Positions 25,645 through 33,431 of a stretch of 64,000 nt of DNA are shown here, piece by piece. The translations under genes and the position numbers were made by a program. The stretch comes from Alsobacter ponti (GTDB taxonomy: Bacteria; Pseudomonadota; Alphaproteobacteria; Rhizobiales; Beijerinckiaceae). The notes beneath the pieces are model-generated. The model ran no database searches. It saw nothing but the letters and a program-made list of their open reading frames with translations, and was not told the origin of the DNA. Each line of letters opens with the position of its first letter. Position 1 is the first letter of the stretch. Where the stretch lies: NCBI RefSeq assembly GCF_024294805.1, contig NZ_JANCLU010000012.1, positions 62,001 through 126,000 on the forward strand. The letters run 5' to 3'.

Positions 25645-26694
25645 ATGTCCGGCAGCATCACGCGCGACCCGTCCTCCTTGTCCGTCAACCGTTCCTATAC
25701 GACCGGTGGCATCGAAGACTCCGAAGGCACCGGCCAGACGAAAGGCACGACGTCCTCCGGAGTCGCGGGAACGACGGCAACGGACGCGCCCCCGGTGGAC
25801 TCGACTTCCAAGGGCGGCAAGTCCCCGGAACTCGCCGCCCTTCTCGCGATGTTCGGGGGCCTTCCCGAGGCCTCCGACTCCGAGCTGGCCGAAGTCATCG
25901 CCAAGCTCAAGAAGGCACAGGACGACTCGGCCAACGGGAAGGTCGAGATGGATACGAAGCGGCAGCAGTCCGCGATCAAGGACAAGGAAGCCAAGCTGAA
26001 GGAGGCGGACGCCAAGCAGGCCGAGGCGAACGAGAAGAGCAAGAGCGTGAGCATCTGGGACAAGATCAAGCTCGCGTTCCAGGCGCTCGCGGCGGCGTTC
26101 TCCATCTTTCTCGGGGCCATCGTGGCGGCGATTCCCGGCGCGCAGGCGCTCGGCGCGCTGATGATCGCCGGCGGCATCGTGGGCCTCGTCTCGGTCATCA
26201 ACGACGCCGTGAAGATGGCCACGGGCGCGGGCATTCTGGGCAACATCGCGAAGGCCTGCGGCGGCGACGAGACCGCCGTCATGGCCTGCGACATCGCCTT
26301 CGGCGCGGCTCTGGCGATCACCGGCCTGGCGCTCGGAATCGCCAGCGGCAAGTTCGACGTGTCTCAGTTGGCGGGCTTCGCGGCCGGCATCGCGAGGGTC
26401 GCCCAGCAGGTTGGCAGCACCGTGACCAAGGTGGTCGAAACCGCCAATGCGGTCGGCTCGGCGGCGGCGGCGGGGGTCAGCTTCTCCGCCGCGGAGCAGC
26501 GCAAGGAAGCCAAGGAGCTGCAGGCCGGCGCCAAGCGGGACTCGGCCGACTTGCAGGGGATCGAGGACCAGCTGGACCTCGCCCTGCAAATGCTGATGCG
26601 CGCCGCGGATGCGTTCAACGGCATGATGGACGCGCTGACCGACAAGCTGAACGACCGTGGCGAGGTCCTCTCCCACGCCAAGCTCACCGCCTGA
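25645..26694 (+). CDS. sctE: Major translocator SctE (YopB/PopB/IpaB-like)
   Basis: 349 aa. N-terminal Ser/Thr-rich secretion region; Lys/Glu/Ala coiled coil at about 78-135 (KEAKLKEADAKQAEANEKSK); a hydrophobic hairpin at about 144-188 with a loop near IPGAQALG; a second hydrophobic helix at about 214-233; amphipathic helices to the end. This is the plan of pore-forming translocators inserted in the host membrane. ATG 25645 follows GGGAGACAACC; an in-frame TTG upstream is less likely. It sits between its chaperone gene and the second translocator gene. Confidence 0.85.
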   Translation: MSGSITRDPSSLSVNRSYTTGGIEDSEGTGQTKGTTSSGVAGTTATDAPPVDSTSKGGKSPELAALLAMFGGLPEASDSELAEVIAKLKKAQDDSANGKVEMDTKRQQSAIKDKEAKLKEADAKQAEANEKSKSVSIWDKIKLAFQALAAAFSIFLGAIVAAIPGAQALGALMIAGGIVGLVSVINDAVKMATGAGILGNIAKACGGDETAVMACDIAFGAALAITGLALGIASGKFDVSQLAGFAAGIARVAQQVGSTVTKVVETANAVGSAAAAGVSFSAAEQRKEAKELQAGAKRDSADLQGIEDQLDLALQMLMRAADAFNGMMDALTDKLNDRGEVLSHAKLTA

Positions 26695-26706
26695 GGAGCA
26701 CCGACC

Positions 26707-27492
26707 ATGGTTTCGATCACCCACAACAATCCGATCAAGCTCAATAACTTTCAACCGGTTGGGCCCGCGGCCGACCCTTCCGGCAAGACGGGCGCCGGCC
26801 CGAGCGTCACCACGGACGACACCCCGCCCCTGAGCGACAGCGGCGCCGCGACGGGGGCGAACCAGGAACTTCCGTCCGATCCCGGCGCAGTGGCGGGGAA
26901 GGTGAAGCAGGCGCTGCAGCTCCTGACGGACGGCGCCGGCAAGCTCGACATCGCGGCCCTCGCGGTCATGCTCGCGGCCAGCCAGCGCCGGAACGCGCTC
27001 GACGACCGCATGAACGCACGCCAGATGGCCCAGTCGTCCCTGCAATCCGAGGCCGGCAAGATCGAGGAGGCGGCGCAGAAGGAGCTGACCGCCGCGATCG
27101 TCTCGCTGGTGACCTCGGTGGTCTCGGCGGTGGCCTCCATCATGGGGACGGTGGGCAGCATCAAGGCCGGGGTCACCACCGGCGGCGGGGCGGGCGAAGC
27201 CGTAACCCGGCCGATGACGTCGGCGGAGAAGCTGGCCCAGCTCGGGCAGCTCGTGAAGGACGTCACCGAAAAGGCCGGAAAGGCCCAGGAGGGCATCACC
27301 TCGTCGGTGGCCAAGATGGACGAAGCGCAAGCCAAGCGCATGGCCGCGAACGCCCAGGCCCACGAAGGGCGCGCCGAGCGAGCCAAGGAGATCGAGCAGG
27401 CGCTCGAGGACTTCATGAAGGCGATCGTCAACTTCCTCAAGGAGATGGCGGACGCCAAGACCGAGTTGATGCAATCGCTGACGCGCGCCTGA
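26707..27492 (+). CDS. sctB: Minor translocator SctB (YopD/PopD-like)
   Basis: 261 aa with a Pro/Gly/Ser-rich N-terminus, one strong hydrophobic segment at about 127-150 (ELTAAIVSLVTSVVSAVASI), and a long charged amphipathic C-terminal helix (AKEIEQALEDFMKAIVNFLK). This matches YopD-class translocators, which form the pore with SctE. The gene follows sctE after 12 bases. GAGGAGCACC supplies the ribosome site. Confidence 0.82.
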   Translation: MVSITHNNPIKLNNFQPVGPAADPSGKTGAGPSVTTDDTPPLSDSGAATGANQELPSDPGAVAGKVKQALQLLTDGAGKLDIAALAVMLAASQRRNALDDRMNARQMAQSSLQSEAGKIEEAAQKELTAAIVSLVTSVVSAVASIMGTVGSIKAGVTTGGGAGEAVTRPMTSAEKLAQLGQLVKDVTEKAGKAQEGITSSVAKMDEAQAKRMAANAQAHEGRAERAKEIEQALEDFMKAIVNFLKEMADAKTELMQSLTRA

Positions 27493-27498
27493 CCGGTC

Positions 27499-27948
27499 AT
27501 GGCTGACGTCCTGTCCCGGCTCACGGCGGCCCTGTGGAGCCATCTCGGGCTGCCGGGCGAACCCGGCGAAAACCCGCTCCTGCGGATCGATGGCGTCGGT
27601 GTCGCCTTCGCGCCGACGCGCGACATGCGGCGCGTGCTGGCGCGCGCGCGGATCGGCGCTCTGTCCCCCGCGGCGGCGGAGCGCGAGCGCCAGGTCCGGG
27701 CCTTGCTGCGCGACAACTACCGGCACCTGCTGGGCTGCCCCGCCTGGGTCGGAACCGATGCGCAGGGGGCCGTGCGGGCGGAGGCCGTTCTCGATCCGGC
27801 GCGTCCGGTGGCCGCCGTCGCCGCCGACATCGCCTGGGTGGCCGACCGCGCCAGAGCGCTGGTCCCCGTGCTGCGGCGGGAGACGGCCACGCGCGCGGGC
27901 CGGCAGTCCGGCGCCTCCCACGAAGACCTGCTCATCCTCAAACCCTGA
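27499..27948 (+). CDS. CesT-like type III chaperone (probable)
   Basis: 149 aa acidic/basic mixed protein with a small alpha/beta pattern: LSRLTAALWSHLGLPG, a central strand region (RIDGVGVAFAPT, LLGCPAWVGTD, AVRAEAVLD) and a helical C-terminal part, DIAWVADRARALVPVLRR. The length fits dimeric CesT/SycE chaperones. It begins seven bases after sctB. Its client cannot be identified, as no effector gene is adjacent. Confidence 0.55.
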   Translation: MADVLSRLTAALWSHLGLPGEPGENPLLRIDGVGVAFAPTRDMRRVLARARIGALSPAAAERERQVRALLRDNYRHLLGCPAWVGTDAQGAVRAEAVLDPARPVAAVAADIAWVADRARALVPVLRRETATRAGRQSGASHEDLLILKP

Positions 27949-27980
27949 TCCGCTCCACCGCACCGAGGGAACGCCACTCC

Positions 27981-28439
27981 ATGAACGCGAACACCCTTCC
28001 GCCGGCGCCCGTTCAGGCCGCGCTGGGCGACCTGTCCGCGAGCTCGGCGGCAACCGCGCTCGGTCTCGGCCGCGCCGAATTGGCCGCCGGGCTCGCCCTC
28101 ATCGACAGCCAGCTGCGGCAAGGCGCCGCCGCCGAGGCCTTTCGCAGCGCCTGCGCGCTCGTGCTGTGCGACCCGGGGGTCATGGCGCACCAGCTCGCGC
28201 TGTCGCACTGCGCTCTCTTGAACGCCGAGCCGGAGCTTGCGCTGCAGGCCGCCTCGGCGGCGATCGTGCTCGCGCCCGCCGACCCGCGCGGCTATCTCGC
28301 CTCGGCCAAGGCCTACCTGGCCCTGGGCCACGAGGCGGAGGCCCGGGAGGATCTTCAGGAGGCGGTGCGGTTCGACGCGAAGGCAGGCGCGGCGGGCCGG
28401 GAGGCCCAGGCTTTGCTCGCCGGGCTCGGCGGCAGCTGA
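27981..28439 (+). CDS. TPR chaperone-like protein, SycD-related (first of two)
   Basis: 152 aa, TPR-like helices: GLALIDSQLRQGAAAEAFRS, ALSHCALLNAEPELALQAAS and RGYLASAKAYLALGHEAEAR. It resembles the SycD plan but lacks the SLADIF leader of the chaperone at 25039. ATG 27981 follows GAGGGAACGCCACTCC. The next gene encodes a second such protein three bases later. Binding partner unknown. Confidence 0.65.
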   Translation: MNANTLPPAPVQAALGDLSASSAATALGLGRAELAAGLALIDSQLRQGAAAEAFRSACALVLCDPGVMAHQLALSHCALLNAEPELALQAASAAIVLAPADPRGYLASAKAYLALGHEAEAREDLQEAVRFDAKAGAAGREAQALLAGLGGS

Positions 28440-28442
28440 GGC

Positions 28443-28982
28443 ATGAGCGCGGGCGAGTCATCGGCCGAACCATCGTCGCCATCCGAACTCCTGGGCGCGG
28501 CGGTGGTCGCCCTTGGACTCGGCGGCGAGGCGGCGCTCGACCGACTGCGGAACGGCGATGGCGTCGGCGAGGCGCTCGCATTGCCGGACGCGGCCGTCGA
28601 TCTCCTCTACGCGGGCGCGCGCCGGTGGCTGGCCGTGGGCCGGGCCGACAAGGCCGGCCCCTTGTTCCGGACCTTGTGCTTCATCGCCCCGCGCCGGGCG
28701 GCGCACTGGCTGGGGCTGGGAATCTGCCTGCGCCTCGATGGCGCCCCGGGCGACGCGGCGCGCTGCTTCGGCATGGCGCAGATTCTCGACCCGAAGGCCT
28801 GCGCCCCGGCTTTCCACCTGGCCGAGTTGGCGTTGCGGCAAGGGGACGGCGACGCGGCTCGTTCGCACCTGGACAGTTTCTTTTCGCTGGCGGCGGAAGA
28901 CATGCGGGCCGAGCCGGCCATGGTGGCGGAGGCGCAGCGCTATCGCGGAATTCTGGGCCGCGCGCCCCTGTCACGCGCGTGA
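28443..28982 (+). CDS. TPR chaperone-like protein, SycD-related (second of two)
   Basis: 179 aa. An LcrH-like part, AVDLLYAGARRWLAVGRADK, continues with RAAHWLGLGICLRLDGAPGD and PAFHLAELALRQGDGDAARS. The spacing of Gly, Ala and Leu in three helix pairs marks TPR units. The gene starts three bases after the previous one, and its stop codon lies within operator copy 4. Three SycD-like genes in one cluster is more than usual. Confidence 0.68.
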   Translation: MSAGESSAEPSSPSELLGAAVVALGLGGEAALDRLRNGDGVGEALALPDAAVDLLYAGARRWLAVGRADKAGPLFRTLCFIAPRRAAHWLGLGICLRLDGAPGDAARCFGMAQILDPKACAPAFHLAELALRQGDGDAARSHLDSFFSLAAEDMRAEPAMVAEAQRYRGILGRAPLSRA

Positions 28983-28984
28983 CA
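28969..28984. promoter_or_regulatory. Island operator copy 4: TGTCACGCGCGTGACA
   Basis: Perfect palindrome, identical to copy 1, overlapping the stop codon of the preceding gene and 45 bp before the ATG at 29030. It suggests an internal promoter for the coiled-coil gene and sctV. Confidence 0.7.
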
Positions 28985-29029
28985 GAAACGCGCGGCGATC
29001 GGCGTCACAGTGGCTGAAGGAGTGCTTGC

Positions 29030-30133
29030 ATGGTCACCGTCACGTCCACGTCCCCCGCGATTACGGTCCCGTTCACGAGCCCGGCCGCGGACGTTCCCGC
29101 GTCGAGCCCGGCCGCGTCCCCGTCGACGCTGGCGGCGCCGCTTTACGCGGACCTGTTCGCGGGGCTTGCGGCCTTTGGGCTGGGCCTCGACGGGCCCTCG
29201 GCCCCCGGCGATCTGTCGGCGGCCGTGGGCGAGGTGATGCTGGCGCTCGACAAGGCGGCCACGGCCGCCGCCGACGCCCGCGGATCGGCCCGGGCGCTTC
29301 GCGAGTCGAGCCAGTTCCAGAGCTCGCAGGCCACGCTGCAGGCGCTCGTGGCGACGCGCGCGCAGATCGCGACCGATACGGCGACCAGGGATGCGAAGGC
29401 CGAGGAGAAGACCCTCCTCGAAGCCCAGAAAGTCTCGGCCGACCAGGTTCTCGCGAGCGCGGTCTCCGCCCTTCAATCTCTCGACGCAACCATCGGCGAT
29501 CTCACCGCGGCGGTCGCGTCGACCAGACAGGCTTTGACGAGCCCCGGCCTGACGGCAGCCCAGGTCACGGCCCTGAGGGCGCAGCTCGCCCAGCAGGAAG
29601 CGGACCTCGCGGCGGCGCAAGGCAGGCGTCCCGGCCTCGTCGCGGACCGCGACGCCGCGCAGGGGACGGTCGACGGCCTGGCGAGGGACATCGCGGTCCT
29701 CGCCGACGCCATCCAAGTCCTGGACACGACGATCGCCGCGAACCAGGCGACGCTGTCGACGCTGAATTCCATCCTGCCCGCCCTGCTGCTGCAGTTGGCT
29801 GTCAGCACGATTGCGACGATCACGACCGAACAGCTGACGCGCGGCCTCGAACGCGGGGCCGGGGAGCAGCGGGAGGCGCGGCTCGAGGATGTCGGGCAAC
29901 GCCAGCGGGAGATCGACGCGGCGCAGGCTCGCCTGGCGGAGGAGGTCGACAAACAACGCCGCGCCCGCGATGCGGGCGACGCCGAGCCCGACCGGGGCGC
30001 GCTGCTGCTTTCGGCGGCGCTGCTCCTCCTGCTGGACGAGGCCAGGGCGGCCCTGCGGGGGCTCGACGACTTCAAACCCGACGTGGACGAGGCCGCGCTG
30101 CTGGTCCAGCAGCGGCTGCGGCTGGCGGTATGA
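29030..30133 (+). CDS. Coiled-coil protein of unknown function upstream of sctV
   Basis: 367 aa. The first 35 residues are Ser/Thr/Pro/Ala-rich, like an exported N-terminus without a Sec signal. Residues about 65-270 are Ala/Gln/Asp-rich heptads. A hydrophobic stretch near 250-262 (LPALLLQLAVSTIAT) is followed by a charged helix and another hydrophobic stretch near 325 (GALLLSAALLLLLDEA). The plan is reminiscent of a secreted translocator or effector, but no family was recognised. Its stop overlaps the sctV start (ATGA), so its translation is tied to the export gate. Confidence 0.65.
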   Translation: MVTVTSTSPAITVPFTSPAADVPASSPAASPSTLAAPLYADLFAGLAAFGLGLDGPSAPGDLSAAVGEVMLALDKAATAAADARGSARALRESSQFQSSQATLQALVATRAQIATDTATRDAKAEEKTLLEAQKVSADQVLASAVSALQSLDATIGDLTAAVASTRQALTSPGLTAAQVTALRAQLAQQEADLAAAQGRRPGLVADRDAAQGTVDGLARDIAVLADAIQVLDTTIAANQATLSTLNSILPALLLQLAVSTIATITTEQLTRGLERGAGEQREARLEDVGQRQREIDAAQARLAEEVDKQRRARDAGDAEPDRGALLLSAALLLLLDEARAALRGLDDFKPDVDEAALLVQQRLRLAV

Positions 30134-32244
30134 GGATGGTCGTCCGCTTTCTCAACGCCCTGTCGAAGCGCAACGACCTGCTGCTGGCGGTGCTGCTGGT
30201 CTGCATCGTCTTCATGATGATCCTGCCGCTGCCCACCGCGCTGGTCGACGTCCTGATCGGCTTCAACCTGTGCCTGGCCGCCATCCTTCTGATGGTGGCG
30301 ATCTACCTCAAGGACGTCCTGCAGCTTTCGTCGTTCCCCTCGATCCTGCTGCTGACGACCCTGTTCCGGCTGGCGCTGGCCATCACGACCACCCGCCTGA
30401 TCCTGATCCAGGGCGACGCGGGGCACATCGTCGAGACGTTCGGCCGCTTCGTCGTGGGCGGCAACCTGATCGTCGGTCTCGTCGTGTTCCTGATCCTGAC
30501 GATCGTCAATTTCATGGTGATCACAAAGGGGTCCGAGCGCGTGGCCGAGGTGTCGGCGCGCTTCTCGCTCGACTCCATGCCCGGCAAGCAGATGTCGATC
30601 GACTCCGACATGCGGGCAGGCCTGATCGATCTCGACGAGGCCAAGCGACGGCGTGGCAAGCTGGAGAAGGAGAGCCAGCTCTACGGCGCCATGGATGGCG
30701 CGATGAAGTTCGTGAAGGGCGACGCCATCGCCGGACTGATCATCATCGCGGTGAACATGATCGGCGGCATCAGCATCGGCACCCTGCAGCGTGGATTGCC
30801 GGCGGGAGAGGCCCTGCAACTCTACTCGCTGCTCACGATCGGCGATGGCCTCGTGTCCCAGATCCCCGCCTTGTTCGTGTCGATCACGGCGGGCTTCATC
30901 GTGACGCGGGTGGCCTCGGACGAGAACTCGGACCTGGGCAGCGACATCGCCCGTCAGCTCGTCTCGGAACCGCGGGCGCTCTATGTCACCGCGGGCATCC
31001 TCGCCATCTTTGCCGTCGTTCCCGGCTTCCCCGCGTTTGTCTTCGTGGGGCTGGCGGTCGCCTGCGGAGGGGGCGCCTATCTCCTGCAGCGCAAGGCCGG
31101 GCGAGCCCCGGGCGACGCTAGCCGGAAGCTCGTCTCCTTCGCGCCGGCCATGATGCCCGACGCCCGGCCGACGTTTCCGGACGCAGACGACACGGACGGG
31201 CCGGGCGAGCCCGTCGAGCCCGTCACCTTCGCGCTCACCGTGCCGCTGCTGCTCGACGTGGCGGCGAGTCTGCGCAGCGCCATCCGTCCGGACAAGCTCG
31301 ACCGGGAGGTGGCGCGGGTGCGTCGCGCGCTCTACTTCGACCTTGGCGTCCCGTTCCCGGGCATTCATCTGCGCCTCAACGAGAACCTGCCCGACGGGCA
31401 GTACAGGCTGCTGGTCAACGAGATCCCCGTGGCGGTCGGACAGGTGCGCCCGGGGTACTTCATCGTGCGCGAGACGCCGGCCAACCTGCAGATGTTCGGC
31501 ATTCCCTACGAACAGGGAGACGCCTTCCTCCCCGACACGCCCAGCCTCTGGGTCGCGGCGCGCCACCTCCCGTCTGTCGAACGGGCCGGGCTGCAGGTGC
31601 TCACGGCCTCGAGCGTGATCACCTTCCATTTGGCCCACGTGCTGAAGAGCCACGCCTCGACCTTCGTCGGCATCCAGGAAGCCATGTATCTGATGAACCA
31701 GATGCAGAAGACCTTCCCGGATCTCGTGAAGGAGGTGACGCGGGTGCTGCCCGTGATCGCGATCGCCGACGTGCTGCAACGCCTCGTCGCCGAGGACGTC
31801 TCGGTGCGCGACATGCGCACCGTGCTCGAGGCTCTGGTCGAGTGGGGGCAGCGCGAGAAGGATCCGGTGCTGCTCACCGAGCACGTACGCGGGGCGCTTG
31901 GGCGCTACATCACGCACAAGTTCTCGGGCGGTCAGAACGTGATCCCCGCCTATCTCCTGTCCAAGGAGGTCGAGGACAGCGTGCGCGCCGCCGTTCGCCA
32001 GACCAGTGGCGCATCCTATCTGGCGCTGTCGCCCGACGTGCACCGCCAGCTGATCGCCGGCGCCAGAGCCGTCATCGGCGAGCCCACCCGCCATGCCGCG
32101 GCTCCCGTCATCCTCGCGCCGATGGATATTCGCCGCTTCATGCGCAAGATCATCGAGCGCGAGTTTCCGCACGTGCCGGTGCTGTCCTTCCAGGAACTGG
32201 CGCCGTCCGTGAACGTGCAGCCGCTGGAACGCATCCGTATCTGA
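30130..32244 (+). CDS. sctV: Type III export gate protein SctV (LcrD/YscV/FlhA family)
   Basis: 704 aa. Eight N-terminal transmembrane helices contain the FHIPEP-type region with FPSILLLTTLFRLALAITTT and the FSLDSMPGKQMSIDSDMRAG loop that is nearly invariant in SctV/FlhA. A variable linker near 330-370 leads to the cytoplasmic ring domain (about 375-704), which contains VREVGTVLQRL-like VLPVIAIADVLQRLVAEDVS and NVIPAYLLSKEVE. SctV forms the nonameric gate for substrate sorting. ATG 30130 overlaps the preceding stop; ATG 30136 is an alternative two codons later. Confidence 0.97.
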   Translation: MRMVVRFLNALSKRNDLLLAVLLVCIVFMMILPLPTALVDVLIGFNLCLAAILLMVAIYLKDVLQLSSFPSILLLTTLFRLALAITTTRLILIQGDAGHIVETFGRFVVGGNLIVGLVVFLILTIVNFMVITKGSERVAEVSARFSLDSMPGKQMSIDSDMRAGLIDLDEAKRRRGKLEKESQLYGAMDGAMKFVKGDAIAGLIIIAVNMIGGISIGTLQRGLPAGEALQLYSLLTIGDGLVSQIPALFVSITAGFIVTRVASDENSDLGSDIARQLVSEPRALYVTAGILAIFAVVPGFPAFVFVGLAVACGGGAYLLQRKAGRAPGDASRKLVSFAPAMMPDARPTFPDADDTDGPGEPVEPVTFALTVPLLLDVAASLRSAIRPDKLDREVARVRRALYFDLGVPFPGIHLRLNENLPDGQYRLLVNEIPVAVGQVRPGYFIVRETPANLQMFGIPYEQGDAFLPDTPSLWVAARHLPSVERAGLQVLTASSVITFHLAHVLKSHASTFVGIQEAMYLMNQMQKTFPDLVKEVTRVLPVIAIADVLQRLVAEDVSVRDMRTVLEALVEWGQREKDPVLLTEHVRGALGRYITHKFSGGQNVIPAYLLSKEVEDSVRAAVRQTSGASYLALSPDVHRQLIAGARAVIGEPTRHAAAPVILAPMDIRRFMRKIIEREFPHVPVLSFQELAPSVNVQPLERIRI

Positions 32245-32273
32245 GATCGTGACGAGGACACTGGAGACCAGCC

Positions 32274-32558
32274 ATGACCGACAGTATCCAGAGGACCAGC
32301 AGCATTCCCCTGCCGCTGCACCAGACCGTCCGGGGCGCGCAGGATCCGCTGCCGCTGGACAAGCCCGAACGGATCGCGGCCGACGAAGCCAAGCGAAACG
32401 CCCCGGCGGTCGAGGACAGCGCCAAGGCCTTCGAGACCTATCTGAACGACACCGCCTTCACGATCGCCGAGCGCGCGCGCAAGTCCGTGGAGGCCGATCC
32501 CGCCCTCGACATCCATGCCGCCAGCGCCTATGGCGGCCTGGGTCAGTCCGGCATCTGA
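32274..32558 (+). CDS. Small hypothetical protein after sctV
   Basis: 94 aa, no signal peptide or membrane span. N-terminal part is Ser/Pro-rich (SIQRTSSIPLPLHQTVRG), followed by a helical segment, AKAFETYLNDTAFTIAERAR, and a Gly-rich end. ATG 32274 has CACTGGAGACCAGCC before it. It lies 29 bp after sctV on the same strand. An exported or chaperone function is possible; nothing in the sequence decides. Confidence 0.5.
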   Translation: MTDSIQRTSSIPLPLHQTVRGAQDPLPLDKPERIAADEAKRNAPAVEDSAKAFETYLNDTAFTIAERARKSVEADPALDIHAASAYGGLGQSGI

Positions 32559-32710
32559 GCGAGGCCGTCGCATCCCTCCAGGCGACGCGGCATGCGGCGA
32601 TCGACGTGTCTCGACGGGGCGGGCCGTGTCCGGCCCCCGCAGGCGCATGACGATGAAGCGCATCCCTGGCCGAGGCCAGGAGCGGCGCGGCACTGCGCCG
32701 CGGCGCGGCT

Positions 32711-32794
32711 GAGGAGCGCCGCCGCTCTGGTGAGAAGCGCCGCGGCTCTTGTGACAAGCGCCGCGGCTGAGGTGAGGAGCGTCGTTGCTCAGGC
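32711..32794. repeat. Four tandem 21-bp units between convergent genes
   Basis: Units at 32711-32731, 32732-32752, 32753-32773 and 32774-32794 share the pattern GAGRAGCGCCGCSGCTC followed by four variable bases. Degenerate copies seem to extend upstream to about 32677. Each unit contains the near-palindrome GCGCCGCGGC, so transcripts could fold. The last unit overlaps the stop codon of the minus-strand gene ending at 32789. Read in one plus frame it would encode a seven-residue repeat (RSAAALV), but no credible gene contains it. Confidence 0.75.
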
Positions 32795-33427
32795 GAAGAT
32801 CAGAGTGTCTCGCGAATCTTCGGCCTGCGGCGTCTCGGTGAAGTAGAGCGAGCGCTCCACGAAGTTCGACAGGCCGCCGCCGCCGGTGAAGCTTGCATGG
32901 CGCTCGGTGAGCCAGGCCTCGCCCTCGTCGGAGAAGACCACCACACGGCGCGGCTCGCCCTCCAATCCGGGCTGGTCGCTGAGCGCCCGGGCCGCCGCCG
33001 CGGGATCGGCTAGGTGCCGCTCCAGCATCGCGTGGGCGCGCGACGCCTGCGCCGCCGTGCCCTCGCTCTCCGGCCCGGTGCGGAAGGACAAGCGGACGCT
33101 GATATGGAGCATCTCCCGTTCACTGGCGAGCGTGTAGAACCAGCGCCCTCCCGTGCCGACCGGCAACAGCCCGAAGGCGAGCCCGGGGCGGGGCCAGCCC
33201 CCCTCCAGCGCCGCCGCGATCGCGGCGGGTGACTGGCATGCGACGAGTTCGGGCGCGGTCGCGAAGACGAGGCCGGGAGTGACCGTCGCGAGCCGCGGCG
33301 CGAACTTCGCCGGAACCGGCGGCATGTCGATCCCGAGGTCGAGCGCGAGCCAAACCGCCTCCTGCAGGGCGCTGGCGGGTTCGCTCTCGGGGTCGGCAGC
33401 GATGGCGTGCGTTTCTGAGCTGTGCAT
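32789..33427 (-). CDS. Hypothetical protein downstream of the kinase-like effector gene
   Basis: 212 aa; the start lies four bases after the stop of the kinase-like effector gene, so the two are surely co-transcribed. No signal peptide or membrane span. It has alternating strand-like segments (TPGLVFATAPELVA, GLAFGLLPVGTGGRWFYTLA) and ends DSRDTLIFA. A dedicated chaperone or second secreted protein is possible; it is longer than CesT chaperones. Unrecognised family. Confidence 0.55.
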   Translation of the reverse strand: MHSSETHAIAADPESEPASALQEAVWLALDLGIDMPPVPAKFAPRLATVTPGLVFATAPELVACQSPAAIAAALEGGWPRPGLAFGLLPVGTGGRWFYTLASEREMLHISVRLSFRTGPESEGTAAQASRAHAMLERHLADPAAAARALSDQPGLEGEPRRVVVFSDEGEAWLTERHASFTGGGGLSNFVERSLYFTETPQAEDSRDTLIFA

Positions 33428-33431
33428 GGGC

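Noticed and set aside
25414-28053. Very long minus-strand open frame opposite the translocator genes
   Set aside because: His-, Arg- and Asp-rich antisense translation typical of high-GC DNA; the plus-strand genes are recognisable translocators and chaperones with ribosome sites.
28513-30129. N-terminal extension of SctV over the coiled-coil gene
   Set aside because: The frame is open but the upstream translation is Arg/Pro-rich overprint; SctV family members begin near MVVRFLNALSKRND and the preceding gene is real.
32592-32846. Small plus-strand protein containing the RSAAALV repeat
   Set aside because: It merely translates the 21-bp tandem repeat, has no ribosome site and runs into the convergent gene.
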